Notes: generated from the letters alone by a model not told the origin. DNA of 5,533 bases from an uncultured Gammaproteobacteria bacterium (GCA_903870185.1 CAIQCE010000292.1:1-5533); one strand, 5' to 3'; counted from the stretch's first letter, positions 1-5,533 are shown. Program-made: numbers and translations.

Positions 1-130
1 ATTCTTTGTTGTGGTCTTTTCTCAAATCCTCATGTATTACTACATACATTCCGGATTTCGAAAAGCCCACGCCTCGTCTTAAGGCAAAATATCTAATTTC
101 TAAGAGCCTTCCTTAAGTGGAATTATGGGC
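1..130. other. Left-edge stretch without a supportable gene
   Basis: No gene is supported here. The plus strand is open from the edge to a TAA at 94-96 (31 codons), but with no start in view and no recognisable protein. The minus strand has an ATG at 49-47 that stays open to the edge for 16 codons, without a properly spaced ribosome binding site. The stretch is rich in short inverted repeats: ATGTAT (32-37) against ATACAT (44-49), and CTTAAGG (78-84) against CCTTAAG (111-117), with AAGGC (81-85) against GCCTT (106-110) as an alternative pairing. This suggests a structured untranslated region or an intergenic repeat rather than coding sequence. It may be the 3' region of a gene ending left of the window, with the terminator just downstream. 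Confidence 0.4.
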
Positions 131-162
131 AAAAAAAACCCCGCTTTAGCGGGGTTTTTTTT
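131..162. terminator. Bidirectional rho-independent terminator
   Basis: Eight A, then CCCCGC, a TTTA loop, GCGGGG and eight T form a perfect 14-bp stem counting the A/T flanks (GC core 139-144 with 149-154, loop 145-148). The T tract on the plus strand and the A tract that becomes T on the minus strand let it work in both directions. It would end transcripts entering from the left and stop leftward transcription from this region. No minus-strand gene is seen to its right, so its main role here is probably to end a plus-strand unit lying left of the window. Confidence 0.93.
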
Positions 163-312
163 GTGCTGAGTTGTGGGGAGGATTTCTCAGCTTAATAGTT
201 CCATTATTTAATCGCAGAATCAATGTCGGTTGATTACACATTTGATCGTACTCTGCGTCCTTAAAATTGTCAAACGAATATTTGGGTTGAGTCGTTAAGC
301 TTAGGAGTCGTT
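163..312 (+). promoter_or_regulatory. Leader region of the SDR gene
   Basis: This 150-nt non-coding stretch between the terminator and the SDR start should contain that gene's promoter, because the terminator isolates it from upstream transcription. I could not find a convincing -35/-10 pair. TTGTCA at 267-272 is a good -35 match, but nothing at 16-18 nt downstream resembles TATAAT. TTGATT (230-235) and TTGATC (242-247) likewise lack partners. A 6-bp inverted repeat, GCTGAG (165-170) with CTCAGC (186-191), flanks a purine-rich loop. The ribosome binding site AGGAG at 303-307 lies 5 nt before the ATG at 313. Confidence 0.4.
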
Positions 313-1143
313 ATGGATAAAAAAGTAGTATTGATTACCGGTTGTTCTTCTGGGATAGGTAGGTCTACTGCCTTGATTTTAATGGAAAAAAGATTTTCTG
401 TTTTTGCTACCGCTCGGCGAGAAGAAGATCTTAAGGCATTAAATGATATAGGCGTGGAGGCATTGCATTTGGATTTGCAAGACTCATCTTCTGTCGATCG
501 GGCGGTAGGCGCTCTCTTAGAAAAAACAGACGGCCGGTTAGATGTTTTGATCAACAATGCCGGTTATGCCGTTCCAGGGGCGATTGAGGATCTTGCTTTG
601 GATGAAATCAGAGCTCAATTTGAGACGAATGTTTTTGGTGCTGTGAATTTAATTCAGCAACTTATCCCAGTGATGCGTAAGCAGGGTTCGGGGCGAATCA
701 TACAGCTCAGTTCAATCTTAGGAATTGTGACAATGCCTTATCGTGGGGCGTATTGTGCATCTAAGTATGCGATAGAAAGTTTTTGCGATGCTTTAAGAAT
801 GGAATTAAAAACCAGTGATATTGATGTTGTGTTGATAGAGCCAGGACCTATCGTGAGTCAATTTCGGGATAATGCGAGAAAAGTGTTTGAAAAAACATTT
901 GCTAAAAAAGAAGGTTTTCATCAAGAAGTTTATCAAAGTCTTTATCAGCAAGAAAAAAACCGAAAGAAATTACCTTTTGCATTAGGACCAGAAGCAGTTG
1001 TGAAGAAAATTTTACTGGCGATCGAAAGTAAAAATCCGAAGCCTCGATATTATATTACCTTCCCTGCATATTTTATGATGAGCTTGCGTCGAATATTGCC
1101 GACCAGTGCTTTGGATTGGGTGATGAGTCGCTTGGGGCGGTGA
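313..1143 (+). CDS. Classical short-chain dehydrogenase/reductase (SDR), NADP(H)-type
   Basis: This 276-aa protein is a complete NAD(P)H-dependent oxidoreductase of the classical SDR family, most like the 17-beta-HSD-like/YbbO-like group. The cofactor motif TGCSSGIG is at residues 9-16. Arg17 after it and Arg35-Arg36 after the second beta strand favour NADP(H). The structural NNAG motif is at 81-84. The catalytic tetrad is Asn106, Ser134, Tyr147 and Lys151 (YCASK at 147-151), followed by the EPGP motif at 176-179. The C-terminal part (about 185-276) carries basic helices and a hydrophobic stretch near 250-270 (YFMMSLRRILP) that may contact membrane or substrate. The start at 313 is supported by AGGAG 5 nt upstream and by the correct distance to the Rossmann motif. 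It has its own leader behind a terminator, and the next gene is 102 nt away. The substrate cannot be read from sequence; lipid or carbonyl reduction would be typical of relatives. The family call is firm, the specific role is not. Confidence 0.95.
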   Translation: MDKKVVLITGCSSGIGRSTALILMEKRFSVFATARREEDLKALNDIGVEALHLDLQDSSSVDRAVGALLEKTDGRLDVLINNAGYAVPGAIEDLALDEIRAQFETNVFGAVNLIQQLIPVMRKQGSGRIIQLSSILGIVTMPYRGAYCASKYAIESFCDALRMELKTSDIDVVLIEPGPIVSQFRDNARKVFEKTFAKKEGFHQEVYQSLYQQEKNRKKLPFALGPEAVVKKILLAIESKNPKPRYYITFPAYFMMSLRRILPTSALDWVMSRLGR

Positions 1144-1245
1144 TTTAGCGATTTTTTTGGAGTATATTAGCAGTTGCTTCCTGATAAGGGAGTAAAAGTA
1201 GAGTTAGATTAATGAGTTTGGATTTAATAACTCAGAGGTGAAATT
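1144..1245 (+). promoter_or_regulatory. Intergenic gap ahead of the helical protein gene
   Basis: This 102-nt gap shows no strong terminator. A weak hairpin, TTGCTTCC (1174-1181) with GGGAGTAA (1188-1195), has two G-U pairs, a 6-nt loop and no T tract after it. AT-rich stretches around 1205-1230 could hold a promoter, but no good -35/-10 pair stands out. The clear element is the ribosome binding site GAGGTG at 1235-1240, which sits 5 nt before the ATG at 1246 and fixes that start. Read-through from the SDR gene is therefore possible. Confidence 0.35.
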
Positions 1246-1833
1246 ATGAGAGATCTGAGAGATACGCTATATCTCCTTTATGAATCGGCCAATACGATGT
1301 GGTATCGAAAATCCATTTGGGAGGCATTTGAGGCACCCAAGCGATTTCTGCGGGAAGATAAGTTAACTGAAGCACTCGAGGCCATTAGAATAATACAGCG
1401 TAGATGGAATTATGAAATCGTTGAAGGTATTAAAATTGGAATATTATCTGATTATACACAGGTAAAAAAAACTGAAGCCCTCTGTCTGATATTAACGGAG
1501 AGGCACTCCGATGCGATTAAGATCTTAGAAACACTTCTTGTCCATTTTCCAGATGCTGATTTACAGCAAGTCATGAAGATGGCTGAAAAAAAAGAGCCTG
1601 CACTTACAGTAGGTTCTTTTTTAAGGCTCGCAACTGGATGGGCTATGCTACACGTAGTGGATGGAAGGAATGAGCAGGCTATTAAAATTTTATTGCCTTT
1701 GGAGGCTGCATTTTCTAAACATCCTGAACATTCTGTGACATTGCGGGCCTTAAGAATTGCACGAAATGAAGAGCGAATGACACCCGATATTGAAAAGTAT
1801 GTGAGTGATAATTATTTTCAGCTTCATAATTAA
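1246..1833 (+). CDS. Hypothetical alpha-helical protein with TPR-like repeats
   Basis: I do not recognise this 195-aa protein. It has no signal peptide or membrane segment, so it is probably cytoplasmic. The composition is helix-forming throughout. Three segments resemble each other and tetratricopeptide helices: about 37-54 (LTEALEAIRIIQRRW), 84-102 (SDAIKILETLLVHFPD) and 139-160 (EQAIKILLPLEAAFSKHP). The last two share an AIKIL core followed by an aromatic/Pro turn, as in the second helix of a TPR. Such folds usually bind proteins, so an adaptor or chaperone-like role is possible but is only inference. The start is well set by GAGGTG 5 nt upstream. The next gene begins 27 nt after its stop, so the two are probably co-transcribed, and this protein could partner the candidate hydrolase encoded there. 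No catalytic motif is visible. Confidence 0.8.
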   Translation: MRDLRDTLYLLYESANTMWYRKSIWEAFEAPKRFLREDKLTEALEAIRIIQRRWNYEIVEGIKIGILSDYTQVKKTEALCLILTERHSDAIKILETLLVHFPDADLQQVMKMAEKKEPALTVGSFLRLATGWAMLHVVDGRNEQAIKILLPLEAAFSKHPEHSVTLRALRIARNEERMTPDIEKYVSDNYFQLHN

Positions 1834-1843
1834 CTGTATTGAT

Positions 1844-1850
1844 GGCAGGG
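1844..1850 (+). promoter_or_regulatory. GGCAGGG ribosome binding site of the candidate hydrolase gene
   Basis: GGCAGGG lies 10 nt before the ATG at 1861. The same heptamer at the same distance precedes the ATG at 2757. The spacing is on the long side of the usual range, but its recurrence supports both starts. Confidence 0.5.
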
Positions 1851-1860
1851 TATTTTCCAT

Positions 1861-2688
1861 ATGAAATCCCAAAGATCTATTGTGAGAAAGTCACCGCCCT
1901 TGCCTGAAGTAGCTGTTCCAGGACAATTGACTGTCTCTGATGTGTATTTGTTTATAGCTCCGACTCAAAATGTTTCAGGTGTGGTTTTAGGCGGTGAACG
2001 AGAAGTGAATTATGGGCATGCTAGCCTTTTGATTCCAGGAAAGATGGGTGAAGTTCCCCTTTATATAAGCTTTTATCCATCTTTTGATGGCAGAACTTTG
2101 GAAGGGGATTTTCGTAACCCTTCTATACGAGGTGATGCCATGGAAATTAAGATGCAATCTGGGCGTGCCCAAGTTTACCAGCTTCGGAGGCTCAATATTC
2201 CTGAGATTCGAGCAGCTGCGATTGAATTGAAAAATCGTAAACCACAATACCATTTCCAACGTCAAAATTGTGCGACTCTGGTTGAAAACTTGTTGCGACG
2301 TGGCGGAATGCGAACCAGTTGGTTCACTTGGTTTTGTTCCTGGTTCTTTATGTTGACACCTCATATTTTGGAAAGACGGGCGATATCAGCAGGTGCTGTC
2401 AGGATAGAAGCAGGGAGTGTTCTAGCTGAGATAAAACTCGGTTTAAGTCGAGCCGTTACACCAGCGACAGATGCCGGTAAAATACCCAGTAATCCTATGT
2501 ATGCAGCAGCTCATCCAAGTGTTTCTGCGCCTATCAGTATTGCAGCTGCCTCCGTCCCCCTTGCAGTGGAAGCGGTTCCTAGTACTTTAGGTTTTGACCC
2601 TACACAAATGAGTCTAAAAAGTGATTCAAAAGTTGAGAGTACACCAGCAACTGACAATAGTAGTTTAGTGCAAGATTGGGATCGATAA
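1861..2688 (+). CDS. Candidate permuted papain-like cysteine hydrolase with a disordered tail
   Basis: This 275-aa protein is not one I can name. Its core (about 23-150) has the order typical of circularly permuted NlpC/P60-like (LRAT, PPPDE and related) cysteine enzymes: a His near a first beta strand (YGHASLLI, His53), then strands around 66-74 (LYISFYPS), then Asn-Cys at the start of a helix (QNCATLVENLLRRGG, Cys137). In those families the His and the Cys of an NC motif are catalytic, with hydrolysis or acyl transfer on amide or ester bonds. The middle polar residue is not certain here. A Trp/Phe-rich hydrophobic stretch at about 154-167 may be a membrane-contacting segment. Residues from about 195 onward are rich in Ala, Ser, Pro and Thr and look disordered. 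There is no N-terminal signal peptide; the first 20 residues are basic and Pro-rich. A cytoplasmic enzyme or a secreted effector would both fit. It follows the TPR-like gene by 27 nt. Function is inferred from motif order only. Confidence 0.75.
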   Translation: MKSQRSIVRKSPPLPEVAVPGQLTVSDVYLFIAPTQNVSGVVLGGEREVNYGHASLLIPGKMGEVPLYISFYPSFDGRTLEGDFRNPSIRGDAMEIKMQSGRAQVYQLRRLNIPEIRAAAIELKNRKPQYHFQRQNCATLVENLLRRGGMRTSWFTWFCSWFFMLTPHILERRAISAGAVRIEAGSVLAEIKLGLSRAVTPATDAGKIPSNPMYAAAHPSVSAPISIAAASVPLAVEAVPSTLGFDPTQMSLKSDSKVESTPATDNSSLVQDWDR

Positions 2689-2709
2689 TGTTATAGATAA
2701 CTACAAGAT

Positions 2710-2730
2710 ATTGGTGATATTATCACCAAT
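2710..2730. promoter_or_regulatory. Perfect 21-nt dyad before the sulfatase pair
   Basis: ATTGGTGATA (2710-2719) and its exact reverse complement TATCACCAAT (2721-2730) flank a single central T. It lies in the 68-nt gap between the candidate hydrolase and sulfatase copy A, 22 nt after the upstream stop and 26 nt before the preferred start. As DNA it has the size and symmetry of a dimeric regulator's operator. As RNA it could form a short AT-rich hairpin. No T tract follows (TAATTAGACG), so it is a poor intrinsic terminator. No well-placed promoter hexamers were identified around it. Confidence 0.5.
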
Positions 2731-2739
2731 TAATTAGAC

Positions 2740-2746
2740 GGCAGGG
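2740..2746 (+). promoter_or_regulatory. GGCAGGG ribosome binding site of sulfatase copy A
   Basis: GGCAGGG lies 1 nt before the ATG at 2748, too close to work, and 10 nt before the in-frame ATG at 2757. The same heptamer and spacing precede the gene starting at 1861. This decides in favour of 2757 as the start of copy A. Confidence 0.5.
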
Positions 2747-2756
2747 AATGCTTGGA

Positions 2757-4700
2757 ATGTTTAGAAAAAAGATGCCTCATTTGAATTCCTCCAACGAGAA
2801 AAGATCGAGAAAACAGTTGATGCACTGGGCGGGCTGGTTCTTCGCCAGTAATATTGTGCTCTACCTATTGGTCAGCTTAAATTATATCCCAGTGATTCCG
2901 AATCCTTATGATATTAATATCATGAATTGGACGGGGGCTACTTTGTCCTGGGCTTTCCTTGTGGCTTCATTTTTCGTGCAGCTTTCATTGTTTAGCTTTG
3001 GGGCTTGTTCGCTAGTAATCTTGTTGATTCTGGTTTACCCCAGACGTTGGTTGATTTTTCCATTAGCTTCTTTCTTAGCCGGATTTGTCGCTTTTTTCTT
3101 AGTATTGGATAGCGTCGTTTATCATTTATTTCATTTCCATTTTGCAGGAGTCGTTTGGGAATTGCTAAGGTCAGGGGTTTTGACTGAAGTCGTAGTTCTA
3201 TCTTCTTTTGAGTGGGGAATAGTCGCTGCTTTGTGTGTCGGATTTTTAGTGATCGAATTGGCCTTGGCTGTTTATATTTGGAAAAAGAAAAATTCACCGG
3301 CATTAAAAGGGTATGGTCCGATACTCACAATATTTCTTATTGTAGGGACGATTTTTTCTTATGGATTGATGTTGCGCTCGAGTGGTATAGGTACCAAGTT
3401 GCCAATCAATTATCCCTATACTCATCAAGTAGTGATGGAGTCCAAAATCATTCCTTTTTATACGGATTTTTTGGGTGCGGTATTACCTTATCGCCAAGGT
3501 GCTTATAAATTGCAGACTGCTGGGGCTGGGATGTTTATTCAGTTGAAGCAGGTTACAAAGCCGCTAAATTATCCTTTGCATCCGATGAAATGTCAGAGAA
3601 AAGCGAAGCCTTATAATATAATGATTATTGCGATTGATGCGCTTCGTTTCGATACGATGGATGAGAAGGTGATGCCTTCAGTCTATCAATTTTCAAAAAG
3701 TTCCTGGGACTTTAAAAATAATAGTAGTGGGGGTAATGCCACTGGCCCTGGTATTTTCTCATTATTTTATAGCTTACCTTATAATTATTGGACAGCAGTT
3801 AAAGCGCAACATCAAAGTCCAGTTTTGATGGATGAATTATTGAAGCAAGGTTATGAGATGGGAATTTATCGAAGTGCTTCGATGGAATATCCAGCTTTTA
3901 ACCAAACCGTTTTTTCAGCGATCAAGAATTTGCAGATCCATGCAAAGGGGAATAAAGCTTATATTCGGGATCGAACCATTACGAATCAATTTAAGAAATT
4001 TTTAACCAAGCATGATCCGAACAAACCATTTTTTGGATTTTTGTTTTACGATGCAGTGCATAATTACTGCCAACAAAATGTGAGTTACTCGCAACCTTTC
4101 CAACCCATAGTGCCTCATTGTGATCGCATGAGCATTAATGCAAGTACACCTGTTCAGCCTTATATGAATCGTTATTACAATTCAGCCCATTATGTGGATG
4201 GTTTGATCGGAGAAGTATTAGCTGATTTGAAAAATCGAAAGCTGTTGGATAATACGATTGTGGTGATTGTTTCCGATCATGGGCAGGAGTTTAATGATAG
4301 TCATCAATTGTATTGGGGGCATGCGAGTGGATATACACGATGGCAGATAGGGACTCCGTTGATTATTCATTGGCCTCATGAGTCTCACCAAGTATTGACC
4401 CATAAGACAACGCACTATGATGTAATTCCACTTTTGATGCAGAAAGGGCTGCAGTGTGAAAATCCTGCTGAAGATTATAGTGTCGGTAAGTCTATATTGG
4501 TTCCAGGGAATCGACCTTATTCAGTCGCTAATAGTTATATCGATTATGCGATTATTCAAGATGATCGAATTACTCGAATTTATCCGCAAGGTGGGTTTGT
4601 GATCGATCATGCCGATGGTTCTGAGATGAAAGATGCTAAGCTGGATATGAGTACCATGAAAGCTGTATTTGCCGAGGTGAAAAAATATTTTAAATCTTAG
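2757..4700 (+). CDS. DUF3413/sulfatase-fold inner-membrane protein, YejM (PbgA/LapC)-like, copy A
   Basis: This is an inner-membrane protein of about 647 aa with five predicted helices (about 24-43, 64-93, 98-117, 152-174, 188-206), then a linker and a periplasmic alkaline-phosphatase/sulfatase-fold domain (about 285-645). This is the architecture of YejM/PbgA/LapC, which in E. coli senses LPS and controls LpxC turnover with LapB. Family features seen are the DUF3413 segment LDSVVYHLFHFH (117-128), AIDALR with Asp294, NATGPGIFSLFYSLP with Thr329, IVVIVSDHGQEF with Asp507-His508, WGH with His522, and TPLIIHWP. Asp294, Thr329, Asp507 and His508 match the positions that bind metal and carry the nucleophile in LtaS/EptA-type enzymes, whereas E. 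coli YejM has lost the Asp-His pair. An enzyme, for example a phospho- or sulfo-transferase or hydrolase, is thus possible. Four periplasmic cysteines (279, 438, 455, 567) could form disulfides. The 2757 start is preferred because GGCAGGG lies 10 nt upstream. The ATG at 2748, which would add three residues, has that motif only 1 nt away. A paralogue follows 4 nt after the stop. Confidence 0.92.
   Translation: MFRKKMPHLNSSNEKRSRKQLMHWAGWFFASNIVLYLLVSLNYIPVIPNPYDINIMNWTGATLSWAFLVASFFVQLSLFSFGACSLVILLILVYPRRWLIFPLASFLAGFVAFFLVLDSVVYHLFHFHFAGVVWELLRSGVLTEVVVLSSFEWGIVAALCVGFLVIELALAVYIWKKKNSPALKGYGPILTIFLIVGTIFSYGLMLRSSGIGTKLPINYPYTHQVVMESKIIPFYTDFLGAVLPYRQGAYKLQTAGAGMFIQLKQVTKPLNYPLHPMKCQRKAKPYNIMIIAIDALRFDTMDEKVMPSVYQFSKSSWDFKNNSSGGNATGPGIFSLFYSLPYNYWTAVKAQHQSPVLMDELLKQGYEMGIYRSASMEYPAFNQTVFSAIKNLQIHAKGNKAYIRDRTITNQFKKFLTKHDPNKPFFGFLFYDAVHNYCQQNVSYSQPFQPIVPHCDRMSINASTPVQPYMNRYYNSAHYVDGLIGEVLADLKNRKLLDNTIVVIVSDHGQEFNDSHQLYWGHASGYTRWQIGTPLIIHWPHESHQVLTHKTTHYDVIPLLMQKGLQCENPAEDYSVGKSILVPGNRPYSVANSYIDYAIIQDDRITRIYPQGGFVIDHADGSEMKDAKLDMSTMKAVFAEVKKYFKS
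3117..3142 (+). repeat. Conserved DNA segment shared by the two sulfatase copies (copy A)
   Basis: GTTTATCATTTATTTCATTT, one differing base and then CATTT recur at 5032-5057 in copy B, giving 25 of 26 identical bases. The segment encodes VYHLFHFH in the DUF3413 domain. It is a remnant of gene duplication or conversion held by protein constraint, not a mobile repeat. Confidence 0.7.
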
Positions 4701-4704
4701 ATGG

Positions 4705-5533
4705 ATGTCATTTATTACCGATCAGAAAGTTTTTATTTCGCGTTGGCTGATCGGATTTTTTATTGCGAATGCCATTCTTTGGATGGTGATTTCTCTTAAT
4801 TATTTGAGCTTATTGCCTCCCTTTTCCTCGATTCCTTTTTTTACTTGGCGTGGGCAGTTGCTGACTCTGCTGTTTCTATTTTCTACCTATGTTGGATATT
4901 TTTCATTTTGGGCTATTGTGCTTTGTGTTTTCTTAAAGCTTTTGGCTTTGTTTGTGAGTTCTCGATGGATTCGAGTGCTGGCGATATTGTCCGCTTCAAT
5001 TTTCACTTCGGTTTTGGTGCTCGACAGCATTGTTTATCATTTATTTCATTTTCATTTGCTGGGAGTCATTTGGCCGATTATCAGTGCGGGAGTGGCTCCC
5101 GATGTATTGGTCTTATCTTTTAAAGAAGGGTTGTTGTTAGCTTCTTTGATTTTGGTGACCATTTTTATTGAGGTGATTTTAGCCTATGGTGTGGGTCGAT
5201 GGATTCATCGGTATACAAAGCCTATTAATTTAAAATCCATGGGAATCTGGGTGGTGGTTTGTTTTTTACTGTCCTATGGAATCTTAATTAGCAGTTACAG
5301 CGTGGTCACGATTCAGTCCACTGAACTCACGAGCACGCATATGATTGGTATGGAGGCTCAGTTAATTCCTTATTATCAATATGTGATGAGTTATTTAATG
5401 CCTGAATCTCAAGGTTTTAATAAATTACAAACGCGTGGCAATAATATTATTTATTTACAGCTTGATCAGATCAATAAACCGCTTCGTTATCCGCTGCATC
5501 CTCTGGAATGTCATCCTCTCAAAAAACCCTACA
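4705..5533 (+). CDS. DUF3413/sulfatase-fold inner-membrane protein, YejM-like, copy B (3' end beyond window)
   Basis: The frame from ATG 4705 stays open to the window end (276 codons plus one base), so this is the N-terminal part of a longer gene. It encodes five predicted membrane helices (about 14-32, 51-83, 89-107, 142-162, 180-198) and the linker into the periplasmic domain. It aligns co-linearly with copy A: LDSIVYHLFHFH (106-117) against LDSVVYHLFHFH, KLQT at 240-243, and KPLRYPLHPLEC (258-269) against KPLNYPLHPMKC. It is therefore a tandem paralogue and should also carry a sulfatase-like domain; that domain lies beyond the window, so its active-site residues cannot be judged. The start is four bases after the stop of copy A. 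There is no clear Shine-Dalgarno sequence at normal spacing (GAGGTG at 4675-4680 is 24 nt away), so translation is probably coupled to copy A. ATG 4701 is in a different frame. A TGA at 4678-4680 closes this frame upstream, leaving 4705 as the only ATG. Confidence 0.92.
   Translation, partial: MSFITDQKVFISRWLIGFFIANAILWMVISLNYLSLLPPFSSIPFFTWRGQLLTLLFLFSTYVGYFSFWAIVLCVFLKLLALFVSSRWIRVLAILSASIFTSVLVLDSIVYHLFHFHLLGVIWPIISAGVAPDVLVLSFKEGLLLASLILVTIFIEVILAYGVGRWIHRYTKPINLKSMGIWVVVCFLLSYGILISSYSVVTIQSTELTSTHMIGMEAQLIPYYQYVMSYLMPESQGFNKLQTRGNNIIYLQLDQINKPLRYPLHPLECHPLKKPY
5032..5057 (+). repeat. Conserved DNA segment shared by the two sulfatase copies (copy B)
   Basis: This is the counterpart of 3117-3142, with one mismatch (T at 5052 where copy A has C at 3137). 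It encodes the same VYHLFHFH core, while the flanking DNA has diverged clearly. The duplication is therefore old, or this segment is under strong constraint. Confidence 0.7.

Noticed and set aside
1..96. Plus-strand frame open from the left edge to TAA 94-96
   Set aside because: Only 31 codons with no start in view and no recognisable protein; the inverted repeats favour non-coding sequence.
165..191. Inverted repeat GCTGAG/CTCAGC as an operator
   Set aside because: Only 6 bp around a 15-nt loop, not clearly above chance, and no promoter can be placed beside it.
270..557. Minus-strand open frame of 95 codons
   Set aside because: It lies opposite the start of the SDR gene, whose plus-strand product has a complete family signature; the composition shows no recognisable protein.
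1174..1195. Hairpin after the SDR gene as a terminator
   Set aside because: The 8-bp stem has two G-U pairs, and A-rich rather than T-rich sequence follows.
1987..2364. Minus-strand open frame of 125 codons
   Set aside because: Antisense to the candidate hydrolase gene, which has a ribosome binding site and coherent motifs; nothing supports the antisense product.
2689..2702. TATAGA near 2692 as a -10 box for the sulfatase genes
   Set aside because: Only a partial match, and no -35-like hexamer lies 16-18 nt upstream.
2992..3303. Minus-strand open frame inside copy A
   Set aside because: Shadow of the membrane-helix coding region; very basic composition typical of antisense reading of hydrophobic codons.
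3212..3508. Plus-strand open frame in another phase inside copy A
   Set aside because: Fully inside a clear sulfatase-family gene and without its own start signal.
4218..4415. Minus-strand open frame of 65 codons inside copy A
   Set aside because: Antisense to the SDHG metal-site region of copy A; no supporting motif or start signal.
4845..5123. Plus-strand open frame of 92 codons
   Set aside because: It is out of phase with copy B, whose frame from 4705 encodes the DUF3413 motifs matching copy A.
1..5533. CRISPR array, tRNA, rRNA or insertion sequence
   Set aside because: No regularly spaced repeats, cloverleaf-like segments, transposase-like frames or terminal inverted repeats were seen.

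Overview
The window is a moderately AT-rich bacterial segment with five genes, all on the plus strand. They are a short-chain dehydrogenase, an unrecognised helical protein, a candidate permuted cysteine hydrolase, and two consecutive members of the YejM/PbgA/LapC-like inner-membrane sulfatase-fold family, the second cut by the window end. Shine-Dalgarno sites and rho-independent terminators are of ordinary bacterial type. DUF3413-plus-sulfatase membrane proteins belong to Gram-negative gammaproteobacteria. The AT-rich codon use and gene mix are reminiscent of Legionellales (Legionella/Coxiella relatives), but that is an impression and no taxonomic marker gene is present.

Layout: positions 1-312 hold no supportable gene. 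They contain a compact, perfectly symmetrical terminator (131-162) that separates whatever lies to the left from the genes here. A classical SDR oxidoreductase (313-1143) follows, with a complete cofactor and catalytic signature. After a 102-nt gap comes an alpha-helical, TPR-like protein of unknown function (1246-1833). It is followed 27 nt later by a 275-aa protein (1861-2688) with a His-then-Asn-Cys arrangement suggesting a circularly permuted papain-like (LRAT/PPPDE/NlpC-P60-like) fold and a disordered tail.

A 68-nt gap carrying a perfect 21-nt dyad leads to sulfatase copy A (2757-4700, about 647 aa, five predicted membrane helices plus a periplasmic domain). Copy B starts at 4705, four bases after the stop of A, and is still open at 5533. 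It shares co-linear motifs with A, so the two are tandem paralogues.

How the genes work together: copies A and B almost certainly form one transcription unit and act at the inner membrane/periplasm, plausibly in envelope lipid or LPS control by analogy with YejM, or as enzymes, since A keeps the metal-site residues that E. coli YejM has lost. The genes at 1246-2688 are close enough to each other to be co-transcribed. Whether they belong with the sulfatases is not shown, and the dyad between them could mark a regulatory or processing boundary. The SDR looks like an independent metabolic gene.
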